A DNA stretch of 64,000 bases from NCBI RefSeq assembly GCF_003122385.1, contig NZ_CP029255.1, positions 3,224,001 through 3,288,000 of the forward strand. Direction: 5' to 3'. The translations under genes were made by a program, and so were the position numbers. Source of the stretch: Flavobacterium crocinum (GTDB taxonomy: Bacteria > Bacteroidota > Bacteroidia > Flavobacteriales > Flavobacteriaceae). Of this stretch, positions 1 through 7,608 are shown one piece after another. Within the stretch, counting starts at the first letter, position 1; each line of letters begins with the position of its first letter. Under the pieces are notes generated by a model, which was not told the DNA's origin, made no database searches, and saw nothing but the letters and a program-made list of their open reading frames with translations.

Positions 1-15
1 TAATGTATTATAAAA

Positions 16-834
16 TTAAAATGCGTTAATTGTTTTTCTAATAGCCACCAACTTGTTCATTAAACCTTCAAAATAGTCTAAGTGTAACATGTTAGCGCCA
101 TCACTTTTTGCATTTGCAGGATCAAAATGCGTTTCAATAAAGATTCCGTCCACACCAACTGCAATACCGGCTTTAGCGACTGTTTCAATCATATCAGGTC
201 TTCCGCCTGTAACACCGGCAGTCTGATTAGGTTGTTGTAAAGAATGTGTAACATCCAAAACCGTAGAAGCATATTGCTGCATAGTAGGAATACCTCTAAA
301 ATCAACAATCATATCCTGATAGCCAAACATAGTACCGCGATCTGTAACCATAACATTTTCGTTATTACAGTCTAATACTTTTTGAACCGCGTGTTTCATA
401 CTTTCCGGACTCATAAATTGCCCTTTTTTCAAGTTTACCGTTTTTCCTGTATTAGCAGCTGCCACAACAAGATCAGTTTGACGCACTAAGAAAGCAGGAA
501 TTTGAAGAACATCTACATATTGAGCTGCCATATCAGCATCTTCGTTAGTATGAATATCGGTAACAGTCGGAACATGAAAAGTTTCTGAAACTTTTCTTAA
601 GATTTTTAAAGCCTTTTCGTCACCAATTCCGGAGAAACTGTCAATTCTGGAACGGTTTGCTTTTTTGAAAGATCCTTTAAAGACATAAGGAATCTGAAGA
701 TTGTCGGTAATACCAACTAATTTTTCAGCAATTCTAAGCGCCATCTCTTCTCCTTCAATAGCGCAAGGTCCCGCCAATAAAAAGAAATTCCCGCTGTCAG
801 TATGCTTAATTTGTGGAATATGTTGTATGTTCAT
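16..834 (-). CDS. kdsA: 3-deoxy-8-phosphooctulonate synthase (KDO-8-phosphate synthase)
   Basis: Condenses phosphoenolpyruvate with arabinose-5-phosphate to KDO-8-phosphate in the cytoplasm, the first committed step of lipopolysaccharide inner-core sugar synthesis. The protein shows the class signatures: LLAGPCAIEG near the N terminus, KGSFKKANRS for phosphate and PEP binding, VTDIHT, and a C-terminal GIFIETHFDPANAKSDG segment. The frame is open 11 codons further up, to 867. I chose the internal Met at 834 because it gives 272 residues, the normal family length, and the extra N-terminal stretch matches nothing in the family. It is the last gene of a minus-strand series and is separated from its upstream neighbour by a palindromic repeat. 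Confidence 0.95.
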   Translation of the reverse strand: MNIQHIPQIKHTDSGNFFLLAGPCAIEGEEMALRIAEKLVGITDNLQIPYVFKGSFKKANRSRIDSFSGIGDEKALKILRKVSETFHVPTVTDIHTNEDADMAAQYVDVLQIPAFLVRQTDLVVAAANTGKTVNLKKGQFMSPESMKHAVQKVLDCNNENVMVTDRGTMFGYQDMIVDFRGIPTMQQYASTVLDVTHSLQQPNQTAGVTGGRPDMIETVAKAGIAVGVDGIFIETHFDPANAKSDGANMLHLDYFEGLMNKLVAIRKTINAF

Positions 835-973
835 AATATGATTTTTTGACAGTGCAAAGGTAGTCATGATTTATGAGTTTGAGATTAAGATTTAAGATTA
901 TTTTATGAAGCTATTCCTGCTATCCGCTTCAAACAAGGTTCACTGAACTCCGCTTAAAATAAATTACTTGTGA

Positions 974-1079
974 GGAAATCATTTTTCTCTAAAACTTTTT
1001 TTCCAATGTCTGTTCAGGAGCTTCCTTCGGTCGCTCTGCCCAGCCAGGAAAAAATAAGTTTTAGAGAAAAATGATTTCC
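974..1079. repeat. REP-like palindrome, family A (long hairpin)
   Basis: Two arms, 974-1004 and 1047-1079, are almost perfect reverse complements (about 31 and 33 nt, one 1-2 nt bulge). They enclose a loop of about 42 nt. Both arms begin and end in GGAAATCATTTTTCTC-type sequence. Outer flanks such as GCTATCCGCTT at about 918 and CTATCAGGGCTAGG at about 1084 look like the ends of a larger intergenic element that I remember as common in Flavobacterium genomes. It fills most of the 420-bp gap between kdsA and the next gene. It lacks the U-tract of a simple terminator, although it could slow minus-strand transcription. Confidence 0.7.
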
Positions 1080-1254
1080 GCTTCTATCAGGGCTAGGCTT
1101 TTGTGGAATTACGAAAATGAATCTAAAATCATAGCTGTTTATTCGGCGACAATATTAGGATATCAAAAGAAAGAAGTAAATGACATTTATCATGTTTTAT
1201 GATTTTCCATTATAACTGATTAGGAGTTATTACTTTTAATAGAATTTAGAAAAA

Positions 1255-1713
1255 TTAAGTTAAATTGTTAATCTCAGAAGATCTTTTGGATAGAATATAA
1301 ACCCTCCAAAAATAGATTTGGCCAATAAAAAACAAAATATTCAAACAAATATTGATAAAAACTACAACTCGGATACGATTTATAATATCTTCAGAGCTGA
1401 ATGAAATTAGCTCATAAAGACTAATTCTTCCAATAAATAGTACAGGAATTGTAAATAAAAGATAAATAGCAAAACTCTTTAAAGCAATCTGATTCTGGAT
1501 TTTATAAAGTTTCCATGAACAAATTACAGTTGCAATAAGGGCAAGAAACTTAATTGAATTAGAAAGTATTTGTCCGGGAATAATAGTAGTATGCCAACCA
1601 GGAATTATTGATGATGAAAAATCAGAATTAATGCAGAGAACAGCAATATGATATGGAAAAAAAAAGAGGCATAAAAGGATCATAATTTTAAAAGTAGCCT
1701 TAGTTCTCATCAT
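1255..1713 (-). CDS. hypothetical four-helix membrane protein
   Basis: I do not recognise a family for this 152-residue protein. It has four hydrophobic stretches, at roughly residues 8-28, 52-72, 82-102 and 115-137, with short polar loops. This is the pattern of a small integral inner-membrane protein. Its start codon lies 2 bp beyond the stop of the preceding gene at 1716-2084, so the two are very likely co-transcribed. The second residue is also Met, so the exact start is ambiguous by one codon. No function can be read from the sequence or from the neighbours. Confidence 0.6.
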   Translation of the reverse strand: MMRTKATFKIMILLCLFFFPYHIAVLCINSDFSSSIIPGWHTTIIPGQILSNSIKFLALIATVICSWKLYKIQNQIALKSFAIYLLFTIPVLFIGRISLYELISFSSEDIINRIRVVVFINICLNILFFIGQIYFWRVYILSKRSSEINNLT

Positions 1714-1715
1714 AA

Positions 1716-2084
1716 TTAATTATTTATAATAGATTTTGCTGACTTTTCGTTTTTTAGTTTGATAATTTTTTCAAATGTTAAATCATTCAAAGCAAGTTCT
1801 TTTTCAATTCTAAGGATTTCATATTTATTTTGTCTAATAAAGTCGCATAAATCCAGCGTATCGTTTTGTTTTGTTATGACATTTGATCTTCTCCAGTTTT
1901 TCGAAATTATACCGAATGTTTGATTTTGTTTATTTATGATTAAATCTCCATTTTGAGATTCAAAGTAAGCTTCTTGCAAATCACCATAGTGATCTTCAAT
2001 TTCCATTAAATACAATCCCAACGTGATGAATCCTGCACAGAAAAGTAATAGCATTGAAAAGATAAGGAATGTTTTTCTTAACAT
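1716..2084 (-). CDS. hypothetical single-pass membrane protein
   Basis: This 122-residue protein has one N-terminal transmembrane helix (about residues 7-27) followed by a polar, mostly extracytoplasmic domain. The first part of that domain (EDHYGDLQEAYFES, then a short strand-rich stretch) looks globular, and the C-terminal 50 residues are Lys/Glu-rich and helical. I recognise no family. It sits 2 bp from each neighbour (2087-2536 and 1255-1713), so it belongs to the same minus-strand operon. Its helix could equally be an uncleaved signal anchor. Confidence 0.55.
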   Translation of the reverse strand: MLRKTFLIFSMLLLFCAGFITLGLYLMEIEDHYGDLQEAYFESQNGDLIINKQNQTFGIISKNWRRSNVITKQNDTLDLCDFIRQNKYEILRIEKELALNDLTFEKIIKLKNEKSAKSIINN

Positions 2085-2086
2085 GT

Positions 2087-2536
2087 TTATTGTTTCAGTC
2101 TCAATCCCATAGGAACCATCAAAATCCCTTTTTCATAAACATTCAAATAAAGTTTAACAGGCTTTTTTTGTCCTTCCCATTTCAATTCGTAAACATTTAA
2201 AAATCCAGCGCCCATATTGCTTCTTTTGGTCGGAAACGGACAACAGGTTTCTAATTTTGTATACGTAATTTTTTCACCGCCCGGTCCGGCAAGAGCATTT
2301 AGAAAACGGGTTTCATTTAATGTTTCACTGTTTGTATTCTGGAAAAAGATGTTTACAGGATAATCCGGATCGTAACCATATTTTTTGTCTTTGGCAAACT
2401 GAGTAATCACAAATGTATTGTCTTTTTTCAGAACCAAATCAGGAGCGCTATCATCTACATTTTTTAAGGTTGATTTTGTGCTAACGCAGGAAGAAAAGGT
2501 AATTAATAAAACAATAAAAAGAGTTATTTTTTTCAT
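2087..2536 (-). CDS. small lipoprotein encoded near kdsA
   Basis: A 149-residue protein with a lipoprotein signal: Lys-Lys after Met, a hydrophobic core, then the lipobox-like TFSSC with the acylated Cys at about residue 17. The mature part is mainly beta-strand, with a Cys-Cys pair in LETCCPFPTKR that is striking for an exported protein. Relatives in flavobacteria are often named 2-dehydro-3-deoxyphosphooctonate aldolase, apparently because they lie near kdsA. Nothing here resembles an aldolase barrel and the protein is far too short to be one, so I reject that name. It follows the lysoplasmalogenase-like gene by 15 bp and is probably in its operon. Function unknown. Confidence 0.75.
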   Translation of the reverse strand: MKKITLFIVLLITFSSCVSTKSTLKNVDDSAPDLVLKKDNTFVITQFAKDKKYGYDPDYPVNIFFQNTNSETLNETRFLNALAGPGGEKITYTKLETCCPFPTKRSNMGAGFLNVYELKWEGQKKPVKLYLNVYEKGILMVPMGLRLKQ

Positions 2537-2551
2537 GATAATGCTATAAAC

Positions 2552-3235
2552 TTATGATTCTTTTATTTTTTTTGGGTTTAGTTTTAAAATACCAAGTACA
2601 ATCAGATATTGTGCCAGAAGGTAGGTTAGCATTATAAAAAAGGAACTTTTTGGAATTGGATCATAAAATTTATTTACAGCCAAAATACTATCTGAAACAA
2701 CAAAGAAAAAAGCTCCTAAACAGACTAATATATTTCCGGGTCTTTGCCAAACCAACAATCCGTTAAAAGCAAATAAAAGCATAATTGAAATTACAGTCGC
2801 GTAAATAGAAACCGGAATTTCAAGATCGCCTAAATGTGGCATTAAAACCGAAACCATTCCGATTAAGTAAGTTGCAATTAAAACACTTCCAATTACAAAA
2901 AAGGTTTTGTTTTGTTTTTTTCGAACTCTGTTTTGTTTGTTAAACAAAATGCAATACAGAATATGCGCCATTAAAAAAGATACCAGGCCTATTATAAAAT
3001 AAATTTCTCCAAGGTCAGTAAAAAGCAGAATAACATCTCCAATCCAGGAAAATAAAAGTGCAATCAATAAAGTATTCTGCGTTGGAAATTTTCTGTAGAA
3101 ATAAGCTCCAAAACCAAGAATTGGTATTAAAATGGGTTTCAAAAAAAGGTCGAAACGTTCATAACCAAACGCGAGAATGGCCAGATACATAAGGCTGAAC
3201 GCTATGTAAATTTTAAAAAATGAAGAGTTTCTCAT
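2552..3235 (-). CDS. YhhN/TMEM86 family lysoplasmalogenase-like protein
   Basis: A 227-residue protein with about eight transmembrane helices belonging to the YhhN/TMEM86 family. Its characterised members hydrolyse the vinyl-ether bond of lysoplasmalogens. Family hallmarks visible here are the helix LLIALLFSWIGDVILLF with its buried Asp (about residue 67) and the later FVVSDSILAVNKF helix with a second Asp. Both conserved Asp residues are candidates for catalysis. The stop of the upstream alkylglycerol-monooxygenase-like gene is 9 bp away, so the two are co-transcribed. Since both families act on ether lipids, the pair suggests a shared lipid-remodelling role. Substrate specificity cannot be read from sequence. 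Confidence 0.85.
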   Translation of the reverse strand: MRNSSFFKIYIAFSLMYLAILAFGYERFDLFLKPILIPILGFGAYFYRKFPTQNTLLIALLFSWIGDVILLFTDLGEIYFIIGLVSFLMAHILYCILFNKQNRVRKKQNKTFFVIGSVLIATYLIGMVSVLMPHLGDLEIPVSIYATVISIMLLFAFNGLLVWQRPGNILVCLGAFFFVVSDSILAVNKFYDPIPKSSFFIMLTYLLAQYLIVLGILKLNPKKIKES

Positions 3236-3244
3236 AATAGGGGA

Positions 3245-4516
3245 TTATGAATTATATATGGGTTTTGGTTGGTTTTTAAATTCAAAACTAACAAAATATA
3301 CTGTTGCTATAAATGATAGTATTAAATATGTAAAAATAATATAATTACCAATTGGAATTACATTATTTAAGCCAAACCAGTCTCCAGAATAGCTTATAAT
3401 GCAGATTACGATTCCCAATCGTAAAATCTCCCACAAAACAGAAAACCTGCTTTTATCCATTAATTCGGTGTAACTGTATATGGTTACAAAAATAAAAAAG
3501 CCATAGACAAAGATATTTGGCAGCCCGATTTTAGCGATATTATCAAACAAAAAACTTACGAATAATAAAGTAATCAACATCTGTATAACAGACCAGTAAA
3601 TCAATCTCTGAGAATTCTGCCTTCCATATTTTTCAAAATCAAAAACATTTTCAATTTTATTGACCGGATATTTTTCATCAAAGTTTTCAGGACGCCATCC
3701 TGTTGGTTTAAACCAAATGGTTAATTTATCTTTCCATTTTGGAGCACGCCAGGCATCTTTTATCAATAAAGTTAAATGCTGAAAATTAATCTTAATTGGA
3801 TTCCAGGTATTGGCAGGTCTTGTGATTCCAAAAACTGGCGGAACATCATCCAATTCTTCCTGAAAAGTGCCAAAAAGTTTATCCCAAAAAATAAAAATCT
3901 GTGAATGGTTTTTATCCAGATATTCCGGATTAATGGCATGATGTACGCGATGATGTGATGGAGTAACGAGAATATGCTCCACAAATCCCATTTTTTTAAT
4001 ATGCTTGGTATGATACCAAAATTGCAGAAATAAATGAATAGGAAGTGTTATCGCAATTACCGAAGCCGGAACACCTAGTAAAGCAGCCGGAATCAACAGA
4101 AAAGTAAATAAATTAACCAAACTCGCAATAGGCTGACGCAGTGCACAGGCCAAGTTAAATTCTTCACTGCTGTGATGAATAGCATGTTTGTTCCAAAGAA
4201 AATTAATTTGATGTGCTAATCGATGACTCCAATAACCATAGAAATCAATTACAAAAAAAGCAATAAAGTAGGAGAGGACATTAACCTCTAAATGTTGTAG
4301 CGCGATTTTTGAAACCAGCCATTCGTAGGAAAGAAAAGTAATACTGAGACCCAAAACATCTTTTACAGAATTAGTAATTCCGGAACTAATACTGGATACA
4401 CTGTCAATAAGAGGTGCCGTATCATTTTTAGTGTAGATGCCGTATATTTTTTCGATGATAATTAAAGTCAAAAAAACAGGCATTGCAATAATCAATATCT
4501 TTCCATATTCCTCCAT
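3245..4516 (-). CDS. sterol desaturase-superfamily protein resembling alkylglycerol monooxygenase
   Basis: An integral membrane di-iron hydroxylase of the fatty acid hydroxylase superfamily, 423 residues. The eight-histidine signature is present: HRLAH at 98-102, HAIHH at 111-115 and HHRVHH at 188-193, with additional His at 169 and 172. The context around them (SSEEFNLACALRQ, QFWYHT, TPSHHRVHH, DKNHSQIFIFWDKLFGTF, and an ITRPANTWNPIKINFQHL segment) matches, from memory, animal alkylglycerol monooxygenase (AGMO/TMEM195). The C-terminal three to four extra membrane helices also match AGMO. AGMO cleaves O-alkyl glycerol lipids and needs tetrahydrobiopterin. The partner gene downstream is lysoplasmalogenase-like. 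Substrate in this bacterium is inferred, not shown. Confidence 0.85.
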   Translation of the reverse strand: MEEYGKILIIAMPVFLTLIIIEKIYGIYTKNDTAPLIDSVSSISSGITNSVKDVLGLSITFLSYEWLVSKIALQHLEVNVLSYFIAFFVIDFYGYWSHRLAHQINFLWNKHAIHHSSEEFNLACALRQPIASLVNLFTFLLIPAALLGVPASVIAITLPIHLFLQFWYHTKHIKKMGFVEHILVTPSHHRVHHAINPEYLDKNHSQIFIFWDKLFGTFQEELDDVPPVFGITRPANTWNPIKINFQHLTLLIKDAWRAPKWKDKLTIWFKPTGWRPENFDEKYPVNKIENVFDFEKYGRQNSQRLIYWSVIQMLITLLFVSFLFDNIAKIGLPNIFVYGFFIFVTIYSYTELMDKSRFSVLWEILRLGIVICIISYSGDWFGLNNVIPIGNYIIFTYLILSFIATVYFVSFEFKNQPKPIYNS

Positions 4517-4517
4517 A

Positions 4518-4567
4518 AAAAAAGCATTCTATTTCATTCAAATATAGAATAAAATAGAATGCTTTTT
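4518..4567 (-). terminator. intrinsic terminator after clpS
   Basis: A 17-bp perfect stem (AAAAAGCATTCTATTTT and its complement) flanks a 16-nt AT-rich loop. It ends in a T-run on the minus strand just upstream of the AGMO-like start codon. It separates clpS from the ether-lipid operon. The A-rich other side could make it work in both directions. Confidence 0.8.
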
Positions 4568-4580
4568 AAAATATTTTCAA

Positions 4581-4856
4581 TTAGACAATTTCAGCGCTAA
4601 GTCCGGCTTCTAAAAGTTGCGTACATTGCGGTTTCAATTTGTCAATAGGTCCTGTTTTTACGGTACATTTCCCGTTGTAATGAACAATTAAAGAACATTG
4701 CTCAGCTTGTTCGGCTGTGTGGCTGCAAACGCGCATAAGAGTGTCAATTACGTGATCAAAAGTGTTTACATCATCGTTGTAAACGATAATTTCGTTATTG
4801 AAACCCGTTGCTTCTTTCTCGCGAATTCTTTCTCTAACTTTTTCTTTAGTACTCAT
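4581..4856 (-). CDS. clpS: ATP-dependent Clp protease adaptor ClpS
   Basis: Cytoplasmic adaptor that delivers N-degron substrates to ClpAP-type proteases. The 91-residue protein carries the ClpS core: IIVYNDDVNTFDHVIDTLMRVC forms the first strand and helix with the NDD substrate-pocket motif, followed by AEQCSLIVHYNGKCTVKTG. The pocket residues (Asn-Asp-Asp and the following Met/His region) are in place. It is the last gene before a strong terminator and follows prmA by 37 bp, so it probably ends the prmA transcript. Confidence 0.93.
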   Translation of the reverse strand: MSTKEKVRERIREKEATGFNNEIIVYNDDVNTFDHVIDTLMRVCSHTAEQAEQCSLIVHYNGKCTVKTGPIDKLKPQCTQLLEAGLSAEIV

Positions 4857-4893
4857 TTTGTTTAAGTTTTTGTACTGATTTGATTATCAATAT

Positions 4894-5727
4894 CTAATTT
4901 ACGTATTTTAATGATACCCAGTTGTTTCTCTGAAGCTTTTTAACATAAGTTAAACCTTTCTCAACGCATGAAGCATCAATAAACGGAATGTCTTCTTCGT
5001 AAAAACCGCTGAATAATATAATTCCTTTTGGGTTCAAAGCATCAACATAAGTCTGCATATCGTTCAACAAAATATTTCTGTTGATGTTAGCGATAATTAA
5101 ATCGTATTTTTTACCTGTCAATAAAGCAGCATCGCCTTCATAAACGCTAATGTGTTTGCAATTATTGCGTTCTGCATTTTCAATAGAATTCAGATAACAC
5201 CAGTTATCAATATCAATAGCGTCAATAGGTTCAGCACCTTTCATTTCAGCTAAAATTGCCAAAATCGCAGTGCCACATCCCATATCAAGAGTTTTAAGAC
5301 CTTTAACATCCATTTCCAGTAAATGCTGAATCATCATGTGAGTAGTTTCATGATGTCCGGTTCCAAAACTCATTTTTGGTTCAATTACAATATCAAATTC
5401 AGCATCAGTTTTTTCATGAAAAGGAGCGCGAACATGGCATTTTCCGTCAACATCAATCGGTTCAAAATTCTTTTCCCATTCCTCGTTCCAGTTTACCTGA
5501 TCGATTTCTTCAATAGTATATTCAATTTTAAACTCTTCTGATTGTAAAATATAAATATCATCCAGAATATTCTCATCCCATAAATCTTTCTTCACAAAAG
5601 CTGAAATTCCATTTTCCGTTTCTGTAAAACTTTCAAATGCTTTTTCGCCCAATTCTGCCACTAAAATTTCCGAACCCAATTCTTTTGGCTCAATAGTAAA
5701 ATGATATCCTAAATAGATGTTTGACAT
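4894..5727 (-). CDS. prmA: ribosomal protein L11 methyltransferase
   Basis: SAM-dependent methyltransferase that trimethylates ribosomal protein L11. The sequence has the family's N-terminal substrate-recognition domain, the linker MSFGTGHHETTHMM, and the Rossmann SAM site LDMGCGTAILAI, followed by NINRNILL (the NxN motif). The reading frame is open to 5832, but the first 35 residues (rich in Phe and Cys) are not family-like. The Met at 5727 (MSNIYLGYHF) gives the usual 277-residue length. It lies between the tpiA terminator and clpS and so probably has its own promoter around 5740-5810. Confidence 0.92.
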   Translation of the reverse strand: MSNIYLGYHFTIEPKELGSEILVAELGEKAFESFTETENGISAFVKKDLWDENILDDIYILQSEEFKIEYTIEEIDQVNWNEEWEKNFEPIDVDGKCHVRAPFHEKTDAEFDIVIEPKMSFGTGHHETTHMMIQHLLEMDVKGLKTLDMGCGTAILAILAEMKGAEPIDAIDIDNWCYLNSIENAERNNCKHISVYEGDAALLTGKKYDLIIANINRNILLNDMQTYVDALNPKGIILFSGFYEEDIPFIDASCVEKGLTYVKKLQRNNWVSLKYVN

Positions 5728-5816
5728 AAATAAAAATTTTTGCAAAGGTAACAATACAAAGTAAAAGTTGCTTGAAAATCTACAAGAACATTGATAATTT
5801 AAGAATAATTTAAAAC

Positions 5817-5847
5817 AAAAAAGTGTTCGCACCAGCGAACACTTTTT
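5817..5847 (-). terminator. intrinsic terminator between tpiA and prmA
   Basis: A 10-bp perfect stem (AAGTGTTCGC paired with GCGAACACTT) with a 4-nt loop, followed on the minus strand by a T-run. The plus-strand side also ends in five T, so it could be bidirectional. It ends the tpiA transcript about 70 bp past the stop codon. Confidence 0.85.
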
Positions 5848-5862
5848 AATATGTAGAATTTC

Positions 5863-5915
5863 AAAATCTAAAATCTAAAATCTAAAATCTAAAATCTAAA
5901 ATCTAAAATCTAAAA
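5863..5915. repeat. heptanucleotide tandem repeat (AAAATCT)7
   Basis: Seven perfect head-to-tail copies of AAAATCT run from 5863 to 5911 and are followed by a degenerate eighth copy that merges into the tpiA stop codon. Shorter arrays of the same unit occur at 21262-21299 and 28749-28770. Copy number is a candidate for slippage variation between strains. Confidence 0.9.
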
Positions 5916-6668
5916 TTAGATAGCTGTAACGATTGCTAAGAAATCATCAGCTTTTAAAGCAGCACCTCCAATTAAACCACCGTCAACGTCTGGTTTAGAG
6001 AAAATTTCTTTAGCGTTTTCTGGTTTTACAGAACCACCGTATAAAATAGAAACTTCATCAGCGATTTCAGCTCCAAAAGCTTTACGGATCGTTTCTCTGA
6101 TGAATTCGTGCATTTCTTGTGCTTGTTCTGGTGAAGCAGTTTCTCCAGTTCCGATAGCCCAAACTGGTTCGTAAGCTAAAACAATTTTAGACCAAGACTC
6201 TTTTGCAATATGGAAAACACCATCACGTAATTGATTTTCAACAATGTTAAAGTGATTATCAGACTGGCGGTCTTTTAATTCTTCTCCGAAGCAGAAAATA
6301 ACAGTCATATCATGTTTTAAAGCTGTATCTACTTTGTTTGCGATTAAAGCATCTGTTTCGTGGAAAATAGCTCTACGCTCAGAGTGACCTAAAATTACAG
6401 TGTTAACACCAATACTAGTTAACATATCAGCAGAAATTTCTCCTGTAAACGCACCGCCTTCTGCCTGGTGAACGTTTTGAGCAGAAACTCCGATAGTGGT
6501 ATTTTTTAATTTTGCAGCAGCAGCTTGTAAGTTTACAAATGTTGGAGCTACAATTACTTGTGCATTTGTTTTAGCTGGAATTTTAGCTACTAATTCATTT
6601 AATAATTCTTCAGTCTGCGCAGCATTTTTATGCATTTTCCAGTTTCCTGCAACAATCGATTTTCTCAT
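5916..6668 (-). CDS. tpiA: triose-phosphate isomerase
   Basis: Interconverts dihydroxyacetone phosphate and glyceraldehyde-3-phosphate in glycolysis. All catalytic landmarks are present: GNWKMH near the N terminus (Asn9, Lys11), ILGHSERR with the electrophilic His, the AYEPVWAIGTG loop with the general-base Glu, and the phosphate-binding loops ILYGGSVKP and GLIGGAAL. Length is 250 residues, normal for the family. It lies 101 bp downstream of the thioredoxin-like gene and ends at a strong terminator. Linkage of tpiA with this thioredoxin and the DoxX/BT_3928-type gene is a recurring Bacteroidota arrangement as I remember it. Confidence 0.97.
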   Translation of the reverse strand: MRKSIVAGNWKMHKNAAQTEELLNELVAKIPAKTNAQVIVAPTFVNLQAAAAKLKNTTIGVSAQNVHQAEGGAFTGEISADMLTSIGVNTVILGHSERRAIFHETDALIANKVDTALKHDMTVIFCFGEELKDRQSDNHFNIVENQLRDGVFHIAKESWSKIVLAYEPVWAIGTGETASPEQAQEMHEFIRETIRKAFGAEIADEVSILYGGSVKPENAKEIFSKPDVDGGLIGGAALKADDFLAIVTAI

Positions 6669-6769
6669 TTTTGGTAGTTTTATTATTTTTTAATTTTTTG
6701 TTTTTGAAGCAGTCAAAATTGTAATTGAATTTTGACATTGAAATTGTAATTTGAAATTGTTATTGAAAA

Positions 6770-7267
6770 TTATTTCAACGATTTTAAAGTTTCGTCGATT
6801 TTAGCAAAATCAGTTTCGATAGCACGGTAAAGCACAATTTTACCTGTTTTATCTACAACAATGTATCTTGGAATCCAGTCTAAATCAATTGCTTTCCCGA
6901 AAAGACCTTTCATTCCGTCATTCATCATGTAATGATCACCTTTGTTTAATTCGTGTTTTTCGATTCCGGCTTTCCATTTATCAGCCGTTTTATCAGCCGA
7001 AATGAATAAGTAAGATACATCAGGATTATTAGCTTGTAATTCTTTTAATTTTGGCATTGCTTTTACGCAATCACCACACCAGGAAGCCCAAACTTCAATC
7101 ACTAAAGTTTTTCCTTTGTATTTTTTTAAGATGTTTTTAAAGGTAGTTTGGCTATCATCTGTTCCTAATAATTTTTCGGCTAAAGCTTCTTTCGAAAAAG
7201 CTGTTTTTTGAGCTTGAGAGCAAGAAAAGGTAATAAATGCAATTACTACTAAAGCAATTTGTTTCAT
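6770..7267 (-). CDS. thioredoxin-like (TlpA family) lipoprotein
   Basis: An exported thiol-disulfide oxidoreductase of 165 residues. The N terminus carries a signal peptide with a lipobox-like FITFSC (Cys16), which suggests membrane anchoring. The thioredoxin fold follows, with WASWCGDC (Cys64 and Cys67) as the redox-active CxxC and a cis-Pro in LDWIPRYIVV. CGDC differs from the CGPC of thioredoxin and from the usual TlpA motifs. It lies upstream of tpiA and downstream of an accessory block that separates it from the DoxX/BT_3928-type gene, with which it probably once formed a redox operon. Confidence 0.88.
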   Translation of the reverse strand: MKQIALVVIAFITFSCSQAQKTAFSKEALAEKLLGTDDSQTTFKNILKKYKGKTLVIEVWASWCGDCVKAMPKLKELQANNPDVSYLFISADKTADKWKAGIEKHELNKGDHYMMNDGMKGLFGKAIDLDWIPRYIVVDKTGKIVLYRAIETDFAKIDETLKSLK

Positions 7268-7608
7268 ATGTAAAATAAATTATTTTTAAAATTAAGTACT
7301 GAATTCACAAAGTTAAACAAACAATTTGAAAGCCAAATGGAGATTAACAAAATTTGAAGACTCGTTTGTTTTGTAACAATAAGTTAAATTTCGGTTAGAA
7401 AAACGAGAATGAAATCGTAATAGTAGAGGAGAAATTTGAATGATTTTCTAAACTTTACTTTTCGAATCAGAAAAAAAGATTGATTTTTTGATTTAAGGAA
7501 TAAAATTGAGAGTAAAAAAACGTCAGATTTCAATAAAAAAGTCTCCAAATAAATGGAATTATTTGAAGACTTAATAAGCTATATTTTGCACAATTTTTAT
7601 TTCAAATC
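7268..7608. other. 341-bp intergenic region, no gene seen
   Basis: AT-rich DNA between the thioredoxin-like gene and the hydrolase gene. I find no convincing ORF, hairpin terminator or repeat. The half nearest 7268 must hold the promoter of the minus-strand thioredoxin-tpiA transcript, but I cannot fix a clear -33/-7 pair. Confidence 0.5.

Noticed and set aside
2087..2536. KDO aldolase
   Set aside because: It is an exported lipoprotein of 149 residues without a TIM-barrel or catalytic motif.
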